Positions 7,852 to 17,612 of a stretch of DNA of 64,000 bases are shown here, piece after piece. Both the position numbers and the translations under genes were made by a program. The notes below the pieces were generated by a model, which saw only the letters and a list, made by a program, of their open reading frames with translations, searched no databases and was not told where the DNA came from. This DNA is from Methylocaldum sp002005105. GTDB taxonomy: Bacteria > Pseudomonadota > Gammaproteobacteria > Methylococcales > Methylococcaceae. The DNA is taken from positions 1,550,001-1,614,000 of the forward strand of contig NZ_CP194902.1 of NCBI RefSeq assembly GCF_051027545.1, given 5' to 3'. The stretch's first letter is position 1; the number at the start of each line of letters is the position of its first letter.

Positions 7852-10533
7852 ATGCCAAAGGAAAAAAAGAGCAATCCAGCATCGATGTTTCCGGATGGGA
7901 TGTCCGGATTCAAGTCGATAGACCGGTTTACCCGAACCTTGCTGGACGGCTTCGACGACGCGGTGTGCATGCTCGACGAGGCAGGCAACGTCGTTTTCAT
8001 GAATCGGGCAGCGGAGGAGTTGTTCGGCTATTCCGAAGAAGAGCTTCGGGGACGATCCGTGTTTTCGGAACTGGAGGTGCCGGCGGAATCAACGCCGCTC
8101 CGCTGGGATCGCAAGCCTACGACGGTTGCGCAGGAACGTTTCTTCAATACCAATGAGACTCGGTTCCGCCGCAAGGACGGAACGGTATTTGGTGCCCGGT
8201 ATAGACTCACGCCTCTAAAGGAAGACGGCGTCCGTATGAACCTTCTTCACCTGACCTGCATCGGTCCGTGCGAGAAGCGCGACGGCGTATTCGATACGGA
8301 GTCCAATCTCAGGGCGATACTCGACACCATCAGCGACGGCGTCATCGTCATTAACGATGTCGGGATTATTCAATTGCTCAACCCGGCCGCCGAGCGATTG
8401 TTCGGATACAAACGGGAGGAACTGATCGGGGAGAACGTCAACCGGCTCATGCCGTCGCCTTATCACGAAGAGCACGACGGCTATCTCGCCAATTACCGCA
8501 AGACCGGCATCAAGAAGATTATCGGTACCGGCCGCGAAGTCGCCGGTCAGCGCAAGGACGGCAGCGTTTTCCCGATGTATCTCTCCATCGGCGAGCTTCG
8601 GCAAGGGAATCGCCGCTTATTCGTCGGCATCACCCACGATTTGACTCGGCGAAAAAAGAACGAGGAATACCTGTCGATTCTGTCCGGTGCGGTGGAGCAA
8701 AGCCCGAACGCGATCATGATTGCCGATCTCGAAGGTCGCATCACCTTTGTGAACCGGGCCTTTTGCCGCCTGACCGGATACAGCGCCGACGAAGTCATCG
8801 GTCTGAACCCGCGGCTGTTGCAGTCGGGCCAGACGCCGCAGGGGGTTTACCGGCGGCTGTGGGAAACGATTCGGGCCGGCAAAGAGTGGCAGGGAGAGAT
8901 TCAAGACCGGAAAAAATCGGGCGAACTGTATTGGGCGCTCGAAACGATCACCCCGATCCGCGATGCTTCCGGCAAGGTCACCCGTTATCTCGCGACCCAG
9001 CGGGACATCACCGAGCAGAAGCGCGCCAAGGAAGCGTTGCAGGAGAGCGAAGAGCGCTTTCGGCAAGTCGCGGAGATGGTCGGCGAGTGGTTGTGGGAGC
9101 AGGACCCGGAAGGCCGTTACGTTTACAGCAGCGGCTCGGTCTATACCATCCTCGGCTTGAAGCCCGAAGAAATCATCGGCAAGCGCTACCTGGATCTCCT
9201 GACTCCCGAGGATCGGCAACACTGGGCCGAGACCTTGCCGCCGACCGAGCGCGTTCACGAGGGTTTTTACAGGCTCATCAATCATTACCGCCACCGGGAC
9301 GGACACGAGGTTTTCACCGAATCCACCGGCGCCCCGATATTCGACGACGAGGGACAGGTCGTCAAATGGCGCGGCATGGATCTGGATATTACGGCGCGCA
9401 AGCGAGCCGAGGATACCCTGCGCTTGCGCGAGCGAGCCATCGAAGCGGCGAGTGTCGGTATCGTGATCGCCGACGCCCGGCAGCCGCATTACCCGAATAT
9501 TTACGTCAACCCGGCGTTGAGCCGGATTACCGGCTATTCGCGCGAGGAGTTGCTGGGACGAAACCTCAAGATATTGCAGGGTCCGGAAACCGAAGAAGCC
9601 GCTAAAGAGACGATTCGCCAAGCATTGAGGCAAGGAACCAGTTGCGAGGTCGTGTTGCGAAATTACCGGAAGAACGGAACTCCCTTCTGGAATGAGCTGC
9701 TGCTGTCGCCGGTGCGGGATGGACAGGGTGTCGTCACCCACTACATCGGCATTCAGACCGATGTGACCGAGCGCCGGCGGGCGGAAGAGGAACGGCACGA
9801 ACTCGAAATCGCCAAGCACATTCAGCTCTCGCTGCTGCCGAAAAGACCGCTGCGGCTTCCGATGGCCGAGATCGCCGGGGTCTGCGTCCCGGCGAGCCAC
9901 GTCGGCGGCGATTATTTCGATTACTTCCATTACGATGGAAATGCCGATATCGTCGTGGCCGACGTATCGGGCCATAGCGTCGGTGCCGCTCTCATCATGA
10001 CCGAAATGCGCAGCACCTTGAAAGCCGAGACCCGAAGGACGCCGGACAATCCGGCTCCGCAGAGCGCCGCCGAGGTGTTGCGGGCACTCAACCATCTCCT
10101 TTACGAGGATTTGAGTGCGGCCGAGCTTTTCATCACGATGTTCTATCTGAAATACGATCTCGGAGAACGCCTGCTGCGCTATGCCAACGCCGGACACAAC
10201 CGCGCCTTGTTGCGGAGGCAGCGGGATTGGACCGTTAGCGAACTGGACGCGGAAGGACTGATCCTCGGCGTCAAGCGGGACGTGTTTTTCGAGGAAAAAA
10301 GCCTCATTCTGGAGGCGGGCGACCGATTGCTGCTCTACACCGACGGCGTGATCGAGGCGCAGAACGAACAGGGAGAATTCTTCGGCATTTCGCGATTGTG
10401 CAACATCTTCGCCGCCGACCGCTCGGAATCGCCGGAAGCGACCATTCGAAAACTGATGAGCGAGCTGCGGACCTTCAGCGGGGAGAACGAGTTCGCGGAC
10501 GACATCACCATGGTGAATTTACAGGTTCGCTGA
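7852..10533 (+). CDS. Multi-PAS sensor protein with C-terminal PP2C/SpoIIE phosphatase
   Basis: The 893-aa cytoplasmic protein has about five PAS domains followed by an RsbU/SpoIIE-type serine phosphatase. PAS units begin near residues 27, 153, 277, 399 and 523. The second resembles FixL-type PAS (LFGYKREELIGENV); the fifth is LOV-like but reads GRNLKILQG where photoactive LOV has NCRFLQ, so the flavin-adduct cysteine is missing. The phosphatase (about 650-893) shows HVGGDYFDYF, VADVSGHSVGAAL, LLYTDGVIEA and FADDITMV, which carry the metal-binding aspartates. Such enzymes act on phosphorylated anti-sigma antagonists or output through partner switching. No STAS or HATPase_c anti-sigma partner is adjacent. 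Confidence 0.93.
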   Translation: MPKEKKSNPASMFPDGMSGFKSIDRFTRTLLDGFDDAVCMLDEAGNVVFMNRAAEELFGYSEEELRGRSVFSELEVPAESTPLRWDRKPTTVAQERFFNTNETRFRRKDGTVFGARYRLTPLKEDGVRMNLLHLTCIGPCEKRDGVFDTESNLRAILDTISDGVIVINDVGIIQLLNPAAERLFGYKREELIGENVNRLMPSPYHEEHDGYLANYRKTGIKKIIGTGREVAGQRKDGSVFPMYLSIGELRQGNRRLFVGITHDLTRRKKNEEYLSILSGAVEQSPNAIMIADLEGRITFVNRAFCRLTGYSADEVIGLNPRLLQSGQTPQGVYRRLWETIRAGKEWQGEIQDRKKSGELYWALETITPIRDASGKVTRYLATQRDITEQKRAKEALQESEERFRQVAEMVGEWLWEQDPEGRYVYSSGSVYTILGLKPEEIIGKRYLDLLTPEDRQHWAETLPPTERVHEGFYRLINHYRHRDGHEVFTESTGAPIFDDEGQVVKWRGMDLDITARKRAEDTLRLRERAIEAASVGIVIADARQPHYPNIYVNPALSRITGYSREELLGRNLKILQGPETEEAAKETIRQALRQGTSCEVVLRNYRKNGTPFWNELLLSPVRDGQGVVTHYIGIQTDVTERRRAEEERHELEIAKHIQLSLLPKRPLRLPMAEIAGVCVPASHVGGDYFDYFHYDGNADIVVADVSGHSVGAALIMTEMRSTLKAETRRTPDNPAPQSAAEVLRALNHLLYEDLSAAELFITMFYLKYDLGERLLRYANAGHNRALLRRQRDWTVSELDAEGLILGVKRDVFFEEKSLILEAGDRLLLYTDGVIEAQNEQGEFFGISRLCNIFAADRSESPEATIRKLMSELRTFSGENEFADDITMVNLQVR

Positions 10534-10717
10534 GCGGGCAAACTTCGCTTGGTGCGTCCGGTTCGCCCGGCTCCAAGGGATGCTGGCCTTTTCGTTGTAG
10601 CGATGTGGCTCTCGTAGGTCGCGATCAGGCGGAGCCGTTCCCCGACAGGCGCGTTATGCTCGGCGCGCGGATTTGTTCAGAGCTTTCTTAACTTAGCCTT
10701 ACCTTGGTTGATTTCTT

Positions 10718-11083
10718 ATGCGCATGGTATTAAAACGCCCGATTACTGTCGTCTTTTTCGCCCTGATCTTGGCAAGCTGCGCGGAATCCGAGACGAAAAC
10801 GTCTATGCAGACGGCATCCCGCCCCTCGGATTACGCCCGCGGCAAGTATGTGTATAGCGCCTTCTGTGCCGAGTGCCATGATTCCGGCCGAGACGGGGCC
10901 CCCATGCTGGACGATTCCGAAGCCTGGGAATCGCGGACCCTGGAATTGCCGTCGCTGCTGACGGATCATGCGACCAAAGGTTTTTTGGGCATGCCGGAAA
11001 AAGGCGCCCATTCCGATTTAAGCGACGACGCCGTTCGAGATGCGGTCCATTACATGATCAGGCAGATTGCGAGCGGCGATTAG
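10718..11083 (+). CDS. Cytochrome c5-like lipoprotein
   Basis: Single-haem c-type cytochrome of 121 aa. A lipoprotein signal (FALILASC) predicts a diacylated Cys and membrane anchoring. Haem is attached at CAECH (about residues 49-53). The C-terminal GFLGMPEKGAHSDLSDDAV segment has the axial Met in the position seen in cytochromes c5 and c555. It may shuttle periplasmic electrons between the bc1 complex or a dehydrogenase and a terminal reductase, but its partner cannot be told from context. A second in-frame ATG lies six bases downstream of the chosen one. Confidence 0.9.
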   Translation: MRMVLKRPITVVFFALILASCAESETKTSMQTASRPSDYARGKYVYSAFCAECHDSGRDGAPMLDDSEAWESRTLELPSLLTDHATKGFLGMPEKGAHSDLSDDAVRDAVHYMIRQIASGD

Positions 11084-11288
11084 CTGCCGAATGGGTGGCG
11101 CAATGCCGACCTCGCCGCCGGGATTTTCGGGAACGGTGCAATTACTTCGGTCAGAAGGGGGCAAATCGGCCCGAGTGATGAAACTTCTACTTTAACTTTG
11201 GGGTCTTATCGAGGTTCGTCAATTTAGGTAACTCTACTTACCGGCAAGGAGTGCTTTCAACAGGGAGCGCACTCAAATCAAACGGTTT

Positions 11289-12845
11289 TTGTTGAACAGC
11301 TACGTCATAGCGGTACTCGGCACCTTGGCCGTATCGCTCATTCTGGCGTTTTTCAATCCGGTTTTCGCCGGATCTCCGCCGCTGCTGCTGTTTTTGGTTG
11401 CGGTACTGCCGGCGGCTTGGCGCGGGGGGCTCGGTCCGGGGCTTCTTGCCACTGCCCTGAGTACTTTTGTCGGCATGTACTTCTTGGTCGAGCCCAGTTA
11501 TTCGCTGGATATCGCTGAAACCGCCGAAAGACTGCGTTTGCTCCTGCTGTTCAGCGTCGGAATGCTGCTCAGCCTGGTGCTCGATCGCTTGAAAAAATCG
11601 GAGGCCCGGGCGCGCGAAGCGGTGATCGATCGCGAGAAGGAGCTGAAGAGAGAAATCGTCGACCATTGGGAGACCGAGCAAAAGCTGAAGGATGGCGAAA
11701 CCTTTGCCCGCAAGGTGCTGATGTCTTCCCTGAACGGTCTTTACATCTACGACATAAAGACCGGTACCGATACCTTCATCAACGCCCAGTATACGAGGCT
11801 CACCGGCTATACGCTCGATGATCTCAAGGCCCTGCCCGGGCCGGCGTTTTTCGCCTTGTTTCACCCGGACGACCAGGCGCGAGTCGTCGCCCATCTGGAG
11901 AATCTTACGCGCATCGCGGATGGTGACGTTTCGGAAATCGAATACCGCTTCAAAACCGCGGACGGCCGTTGGATATGGTGCTTGTCGCGCGATGCGGTTT
12001 TTTCGCGGGATGCCGATGGGACGGTCCGCCAATGTATCGGGGCGTTCCTGGATATCACGGAGCGCAAGCAAGCGGAAGAAGCGCTGCGCGAGTCGGACCG
12101 CCGCAAGGACGAATTTCTGGCCATGTTGGGGCACGAGCTCCGGAATCCCTTGGCGCCGATTCGAAACGCCGTAAAGGTGATGAAGAAGGTCGGTCTGCCC
12201 CATCCCAAGCTAGCTTGGGCGAGCGACGTCATCGACCGGCAAGTCAACCAACTGGCGCACTTGGTGGACGATCTTCTCGATGTTTCCCGCATCGTCCAGG
12301 GCAAAATCACCTTGCATAAGACCACGGTCGAAGTGGATAAAGTGATCGAGCTGGCGCTCGAAACCGCCCGCCCGCTGATCGAGGCCCGCCATCACGAACT
12401 CAAGCTCACGCTGCCCGAGGCCCCTCTGCGGCTGGACGGGGATGCCATACGCCTGGCGCAAGTCGTGGGCAATCTGCTCAACAACGCCGCGAAGTATACG
12501 CCGGATGGCGGGACGATCTGGGTGACGGCCGCTCGGAAAAACGGCGAAGCGATTATTTCGGTGCGCGACACCGGCGAAGGTATTCCGAAAAACTTGTTGC
12601 CCAAGCTCTTCAAGCTTTTCACGCAAGCCGAACGCACCTTGGACCGCGCGCAAGGAGGCTTGGGGCTGGGCCTGACCATCGTGCAGAAAATCGTCGAATT
12701 GCATGGCGGCTGGGTCGAAGCCAAAAGCGAAGGTCCCGGCAGGGGAAGCGAATTTATCGTATATCTACCGGCTTTAGCGCCGGCTCTCGAGACCGATTCG
12801 CTGTTTAGGGAAGCCGTGAACAAATCCGAAAGCCTTTCGGGTTGA
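11289..12845 (+). CDS. DUF4118-PAS sensor histidine kinase
   Basis: The 518-aa kinase has a KdpD-like DUF4118 bundle of about four helices (residues 1-95), a short coiled linker, one PAS domain (about 138-258, ending in DITERK), HisKA with phospho-acceptor His near 281 (LGHELRNPLAPIRN) and HATPase_c (about 380-505; NLLNNAAKY, DTGEGI, GGLGLGLTIV). No receiver is fused or adjacent, so it is an orphan kinase or feeds a distant regulator. The start is unclear: I use TTG at 11289; AAGGAG occurs about 40 bp upstream and no better in-frame start was found. Its kinase core closely resembles that of the receiver-kinase at 41,483. Confidence 0.92.
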   Translation: MLNSYVIAVLGTLAVSLILAFFNPVFAGSPPLLLFLVAVLPAAWRGGLGPGLLATALSTFVGMYFLVEPSYSLDIAETAERLRLLLLFSVGMLLSLVLDRLKKSEARAREAVIDREKELKREIVDHWETEQKLKDGETFARKVLMSSLNGLYIYDIKTGTDTFINAQYTRLTGYTLDDLKALPGPAFFALFHPDDQARVVAHLENLTRIADGDVSEIEYRFKTADGRWIWCLSRDAVFSRDADGTVRQCIGAFLDITERKQAEEALRESDRRKDEFLAMLGHELRNPLAPIRNAVKVMKKVGLPHPKLAWASDVIDRQVNQLAHLVDDLLDVSRIVQGKITLHKTTVEVDKVIELALETARPLIEARHHELKLTLPEAPLRLDGDAIRLAQVVGNLLNNAAKYTPDGGTIWVTAARKNGEAIISVRDTGEGIPKNLLPKLFKLFTQAERTLDRAQGGLGLGLTIVQKIVELHGGWVEAKSEGPGRGSEFIVYLPALAPALETDSLFREAVNKSESLSG

Positions 12846-12928
12846 CTGTCACGGCGGGCCGGCAAGTACGGCGACAACTTTGTCCAGCCTCGGATGCCTA
12901 TAAGTAAAGTCCATTCGGGAGCAGGAGC

Positions 12929-13318
12929 ATGATTCGACTCGTATTCGAAAGCAGTGACCCGGGATACGCCATAACGCTTGGCCCAGCGCCTTTATTCCGG
13001 GTCGGTGGTAATTTCATCCGGCAAGGACCGGAAAAATCCGTCGTGGCGAGATACCGGAACCATTTCTGGGAAGTTCAGGAGCGGCACTTCACGCGCTACG
13101 ATTGTCTGGATAGCGCATCGATCCATTTCGAGGATATTGCCGGCGATCCGTCGGAATCGTTCGGGCCGTTTGTTCGCTTTTGGGTCGCCGACGGGGCGCT
13201 TTATGCGGAAAGAAATCTCTTCGCCAAATTCGTGGAAGAATCCCAGCTCTGGCATTGTTATCCGACCGACACCTATTGGCCGATCATGGTGATTACCCAG
13301 GCCGACCGGGCCGATTAG
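12929..13318 (+). CDS. Hypothetical protein, 129 aa
   Basis: Unrecognised soluble protein with a good Shine-Dalgarno (GGGAGCAGGAG) just before the ATG. It has no signal peptide or membrane helix and is rich in aromatic and charged residues (RYRNHFWEVQERHF near the middle, WHCYPTDTYWP near the end). Its position between a kinase gene and an ABC importer gives no functional hint. Confidence 0.65.
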   Translation: MIRLVFESSDPGYAITLGPAPLFRVGGNFIRQGPEKSVVARYRNHFWEVQERHFTRYDCLDSASIHFEDIAGDPSESFGPFVRFWVADGALYAERNLFAKFVEESQLWHCYPTDTYWPIMVITQADRAD

Positions 13319-13446
13319 TTTTTCTCCGGGCAAAAACTTCACATTCGGGCGGCGGTCGTAAATTTATCGGCTGTCGGAATTCTTGTGTCAGAGAGCTATG
13401 TGGGTGCTGGCCATGTTGCAACTCGCAAGGGAGGTGGGTCGAGTCG

Positions 13447-14733
13447 ATGAGCCGCATCATGCCTTTACGAGCGATTGCTGTATTCATCGCGGCATTTCTC
13501 TTCGGCTGCGGGCGGCCGGATTCCGATTCGATCCGTCTGACCGGCTGGATCGCATCGCCGATCGAAGAAAATCTGACGCGGACGTTCATCGACACTTTCG
13601 AGCAACGGCATCCCGGCCTTCCGGTCCGGTACGAGCCGATCACGGCCAATTACATGGACAAGCTGCTGCTCATGCTGGCCACCGGGACCGCGCCGGATGT
13701 GGTGATGATCGAGGCTTTCTGGATTCCGCTGCTGGTCGAGTATGACGTTTTGCTGCCGCTCGACGGTTTCCTTGTCCGTGACCCCGGCTTTTTTCCGGAC
13801 GACTTCGAGCCGATGCTGCTCGATGCGTTTCGTTCCAACGGCGCGTTGTACGGATTGCCCAAGGATTATTCGACCCTGGCGCTTTATTTCAACCCGGCGA
13901 TGTTCGCCGAAGCCGGACTCGCGGAACCTCCGAGGACTTGGGAAGAATTCGCCGAGTACGCCCGGCGGCTCACCCGCGATACCGACGGCGACGGCAGCGT
14001 CGACCAGTACGGATACAGCCATGCCGAAGACCTCGAATATTCGCTGCCCTTCGTCTGGCAGAACCGGGGCGAATATCTCGACGCGCAAGGCCGCGCCGCT
14101 TTCGGCGAACCCGCCTTCGCGGAAGCGCTGGGTTTCCTTCAGCGGATGAAGACGGACGGCATCGCCGTCATGCCTTCCGACGTCGGAGCGGCCTGGAACA
14201 TGGACGCTTTCGGCCGCCGCCGCGTCGCCATGGCGATCTCGGGACTCTGGGCGGCGAATTTCCTGAACGAGACCCATGCAGGCACCCCATATCGGGCGGC
14301 TTTGCTGCCCGCCGGAAAGAAGGCGGCTTCGGTCGCGTTCGTGGCCGGTTATGCCGTCCCCAAGCGGACCCGAAACCCGGATCGAGCATGGCAGCTGCTT
14401 CGTTATCTCACCGGCCGCGAAGGCGGGCGCATCTGGGTCAAATCCGATGTCGGCCTGCCGGCCCGGCGCTCGATTGCGCTGGAATCGAAGATCGAGCGCG
14501 ATCCCTTGAAGCGGGTTTTTCTGCAAAGCCTCGATCATGCGCGGATTTGGCAATTCAGGGTGAACCAGCGAGTCCTGGACGAAACCCAGAGCGCGCTGCA
14601 AGCCATCTTTCTCACCGGCGCCGCGGTTCAATCGACGCTGGACGATTTGAAGCGCCGGGTGGAACGGGGAGGGCAGTTTCACGCCGATGTCCGAGGCCAT
14701 GAGTCGCAAAGCCGGTCCGGGCCGCCCCGCTGA
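13447..14733 (+). CDS. ABC transporter substrate-binding lipoprotein, sugar type (family 1)
   Basis: Binding component of a carbohydrate or glycerol-phosphate type importer. The 428-aa product starts at the ATG at 13447 (GGGAGGTGGG upstream) with a signal ending in lipobox FLFGC. The mature part has the SBP_bac_1 pattern: LTGWIASPIEENLTRTFIDTF, then TGTAPDVVMIEAFWIPLL, LPKDYSTLALYFNPAMF, and DTDGDGSVDQYGYSHAED, an EF-hand-like loop. The C terminus overlaps the first permease gene by 47 bp. Ligand specificity cannot be read from sequence; UgpB/MalE relatives bind sugars or polyol phosphates. Confidence 0.93.
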   Translation: MSRIMPLRAIAVFIAAFLFGCGRPDSDSIRLTGWIASPIEENLTRTFIDTFEQRHPGLPVRYEPITANYMDKLLLMLATGTAPDVVMIEAFWIPLLVEYDVLLPLDGFLVRDPGFFPDDFEPMLLDAFRSNGALYGLPKDYSTLALYFNPAMFAEAGLAEPPRTWEEFAEYARRLTRDTDGDGSVDQYGYSHAEDLEYSLPFVWQNRGEYLDAQGRAAFGEPAFAEALGFLQRMKTDGIAVMPSDVGAAWNMDAFGRRRVAMAISGLWAANFLNETHAGTPYRAALLPAGKKAASVAFVAGYAVPKRTRNPDRAWQLLRYLTGREGGRIWVKSDVGLPARRSIALESKIERDPLKRVFLQSLDHARIWQFRVNQRVLDETQSALQAIFLTGAAVQSTLDDLKRRVERGGQFHADVRGHESQSRSGPPR

Positions 14734-15604
14734 CATGCCCGAGCGTCATCGCGAGGCTTGGGCCGCATTTTTCTTTCTGTCGCCGGGACTCGTCGTTCTT
14801 TCGCTGTTCGTGTTCGGCCCCCTGATTTTCATCTTCGTCGTCGCATTTTTCGACTGGAATCTTTTTCGGCCCGAACAGCATTTCCTCGGTGTCGCGAATT
14901 TCGTCGAATTGACGGGCGACGAGCTGTTTTTCGCCGCTCTGCGCAACACCACGGTCTATGTCCTGGGCGTGGTGCCGGCCCAGACTCTCTTGGCCTTGTT
15001 GCTGGCGCTCGCCGTCAACCAGAACATTCCGGCCCGTGGATTTTTTCGCGCGGCGTTTTACATCCCGGCCATCACTTCCTCGGTAGTGACGTCCATCATC
15101 TTTCTGTGGATCTACTCGAAGCCGGGTTTGCTCAATTACGTCCTGTCGCAGTTCGGAATCGTCGGGCCGGACTGGATCGGATCGCCCAAATATGCGCTCG
15201 GCGCAATCATGGCGCTCAACGTATGGTCGACCTCGGGGTATTTCATGGTGGCGTTTCTGGCCGGGCTACAGAGTATCCCGGCTTCGCTCTATGAAGCCGC
15301 CCGGATCGACGGCGCGAGTCCCTGGGCGCGCTTCCGGCACATCACGGTGCCGGGCCTCAAGCCCACGCTGTTTTTCGTGGTGACCCTCGGGATCATCGGC
15401 AGCTTTCAGGTGTTCGATCAAATCTACATGATGAGCGCGGGCGGGCCGGTCAATGCCACCACCACGCTCAGCTATTTCATCTATAACAGCGCCTTCCGGT
15501 ATTTCCGCTTCGGCTATGCCGCGGCGGCCGCCGTGGTGTTGTTCGCGATCATACTGCTCGTCACCCGGATGCAGCGGAAGATCGTCCGTCCGGAAGCGCC
15601 GTGA
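14687..15604 (+). CDS. ABC transporter permease, UgpA/MalF type
   Basis: Inner-membrane permease of 305 aa with about six helices (for example near 30-50, 90-112, 123-145, 170-190, 225-245, 278-298). The cytoplasmic EAA loop reads EAARIDGASPWARFRHITVP, which docks the ATPase. It overlaps the binding-protein gene; an alternative start, 12 bases on, begins MSRKAGPGRP. It pairs with the next gene to form the translocation channel. Confidence 0.93.
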   Translation: MSEAMSRKAGPGRPADMPERHREAWAAFFFLSPGLVVLSLFVFGPLIFIFVVAFFDWNLFRPEQHFLGVANFVELTGDELFFAALRNTTVYVLGVVPAQTLLALLLALAVNQNIPARGFFRAAFYIPAITSSVVTSIIFLWIYSKPGLLNYVLSQFGIVGPDWIGSPKYALGAIMALNVWSTSGYFMVAFLAGLQSIPASLYEAARIDGASPWARFRHITVPGLKPTLFFVVTLGIIGSFQVFDQIYMMSAGGPVNATTTLSYFIYNSAFRYFRFGYAAAAAVVLFAIILLVTRMQRKIVRPEAP

Positions 15605-16440
15605 ACAGATCTCGGACCGTTCGAAACGCAATCCGGAGGTCGGCCGTCCTTGCGCTCTTGCTTGCGGCCACCGGCATTTTCACGCTCCCCTTTATTTGGT
15701 CCCTGTCCATCTCGTTTCAACCGCCGGGAGATGTTTTCAGTTGGCCGATCGAGCTCATTCCTGACGAGTTCACCTTGCAGAATTATCGGCGGCTCTGGAC
15801 CGAAATTCCGTTCGCCCGGTGGCTGCTCAACAGCGGCGGCGTCGCGTTGGCGGTGACGCTGGCGAACCTTTTCTTCGACGCCCTCGCGGGCTATGCCTTC
15901 GCCCGCTTGCGCTTTCCGGGGCGGAACGTCCTATTCGCCCTGTTGCTGGCGACGCTGATGGTGCCCGCTCATGTAACCCTGGTGCCCAAATTCATGCTCT
16001 TGAATGCCCTGGGTCTGGTCAATACCTATACCGCGCTGGTCGCGCCGGCCATGGTTCAGGTGGTCGGCATTTTCCTGATGAAGCAGTTTTTCGAGTCCAT
16101 CCCCAAGCAGCTGGAAGAGGCGGCCCGCATCGACGGCTGCAACCGATTCCAAGTGTTTTGGCGGGTGGTACTGCCGGCGTCCCGGCCCGCGCTGGCGGCG
16201 CTGGGCATCTATACCTTCCAGAGCAATTGGAACGAATTCCTGTGGCCGCTGGTCGTGACCACCACCAGCGACCGGTTCACCCTTCCGGTCGGCCTCGCCA
16301 TGTTCCGCTACGAATTCAGGGTCGAATGGACCATGCTGATGGCGGGCGCCGTGCTCATCGCCCTTCCGACACTAATCATATTCCTGGTCTTCCAGCGCCT
16401 TTTCATTCAGGGCATCGCCACGAGTGGATTGAAAGGGTGA
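15601..16440 (+). CDS. ABC transporter permease, UgpE/MalG type
   Basis: Second permease subunit, 279 aa, six helices, EAA loop EAARIDGCNRFQVFWRVVLP. It starts with GTG in a GTGA overlap with the previous stop, so the two permeases are translationally coupled. No ATP-binding gene follows: the next sequence is an IS110-type element. The importer therefore needs a shared MalK/UgpC-type ATPase encoded elsewhere, which is common in this family, or the gene was lost when the element inserted. Confidence 0.93.
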   Translation: MNRSRTVRNAIRRSAVLALLLAATGIFTLPFIWSLSISFQPPGDVFSWPIELIPDEFTLQNYRRLWTEIPFARWLLNSGGVALAVTLANLFFDALAGYAFARLRFPGRNVLFALLLATLMVPAHVTLVPKFMLLNALGLVNTYTALVAPAMVQVVGIFLMKQFFESIPKQLEEAARIDGCNRFQVFWRVVLPASRPALAALGIYTFQSNWNEFLWPLVVTTTSDRFTLPVGLAMFRYEFRVEWTMLMAGAVLIALPTLIIFLVFQRLFIQGIATSGLKG

Positions 16441-17093
16441 ACACTAGAGCGTGGAGCTAGAGCGTTTTCTGGTTTGGCGTAGCGCCCCGAAGGTGCAGTA
16501 GATACCGTCTTAGAAATCACGATGCAAGCCCATGATTGGGATCGAACGGTCGGCCGGACTTAAGGACGCCGTAGGCCAGGACGAGGAGCTTGCGCATGGC
16601 GGCGCCGACGATGAGTTTGCCGTTCTTGCCTTGGGCTTTAAGGCGTTCGCAGAAGGCCCGGATCAGTGGGTTATGGCGCCAGGCGACGATGGCCGGCATA
16701 TAAAGGGCCTTGCGGAGCAAGGCATCGCCGGTCTTGGACAGGCGGGTGTGGCCTTTCCACTTCCCGGACTGGTGCTCTTTGGGCGAGAGGCCCGCAAAGG
16801 CGGCGACGCTGCGCGCGTTTTCGAAGCGGTGAACGTCGCCCAGGGCGGCCAGCAGCACCGGGATGGTGGCGTCGCCCAAACCGGGGATGGTGTCGAGCAG
16901 GTCACGCCGTTGGCGGAGGTCCGGATCGTGGTCGATGTGCTCCCGGATGCGTTGTTGGGTAGCGGCGATCTCGGTGTCGAGGGTGGCGAGCACGGCTTCG
17001 ATGGAGGGGCGTACGGTGGGGTCGGCCCCGTCCAGGCGGTTTTTTTCCATCTGCCGCATCTCGAGGAGGCTCTCGAGCCGACGCACTAAGAGC

Positions 17094-17612
17094 CTATCCC
17101 AGTAGACCCGTTGCCCGCCAAGTAATGATGCCGCAGGCCAAGTGCAGCATGGCAAGATAGGTGTCGGTTCGTTTTTCCCAGCGGATCAAAATCCGGCGGA
17201 ATCGGTTGAGCCAGCTGTGGGTCCGTTCGACCACCCAGCGCCGCGCCTTGAAACCGGCTTCCTTCTTGATCGCTTCGGCCTCCTCACCGCGCGCTCGAAT
17301 GTGAGCGGTAAACTGAAAGGCCTTGGCCAAGTCCCTCACCTCGTCATAGTCATAGCCTTTGTCCAGGCACAAGCCTTGCGGCTGCTCCGGCGTGGGTACA
17401 GGGCGCGGGACGCCGATGGCCGCCAAGGTGGACCGCGCCAGCTTCAGGTCGTGCCGATTGGCGCCGGCAATCACCACACTCAGCGGCAGGCCCGCGCCAT
17501 CGGTTAACAGGCTTCGCTTCGCACCTTGTTTGCCCCGGTCGGTCGGATTCGGTCCCGTTTTTTTGAACCCGCCAACGGCGCTTTCGTCATGGCCCCATCC
17601 ATGGCCAACCAC
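17094..17612 (-). CDS. IS5-type transposase OrfB (C-terminal part), copy 1
   Basis: Carries the rest of the DDE_Tnp_1 catalytic core: the second Asp in CLDKGYDYDEV and the Glu in RRWVVERTHSWLNRFRR. It is probably made mainly as the OrfA-OrfB frameshift fusion rather than from its own start. The stop is four bases inside the left end of the element. Confidence 0.9.
   Translation of the reverse strand: MVGHGWGHDESAVGGFKKTGPNPTDRGKQGAKRSLLTDGAGLPLSVVIAGANRHDLKLARSTLAAIGVPRPVPTPEQPQGLCLDKGYDYDEVRDLAKAFQFTAHIRARGEEAEAIKKEAGFKARRWVVERTHSWLNRFRRILIRWEKRTDTYLAMLHLACGIITWRATGLLG

Noticed and set aside
8617..10197. 526-aa open frame on the minus strand opposite the PAS-SpoIIE gene
   Set aside because: Antisense shadow; the plus-strand product has clear domains end to end.
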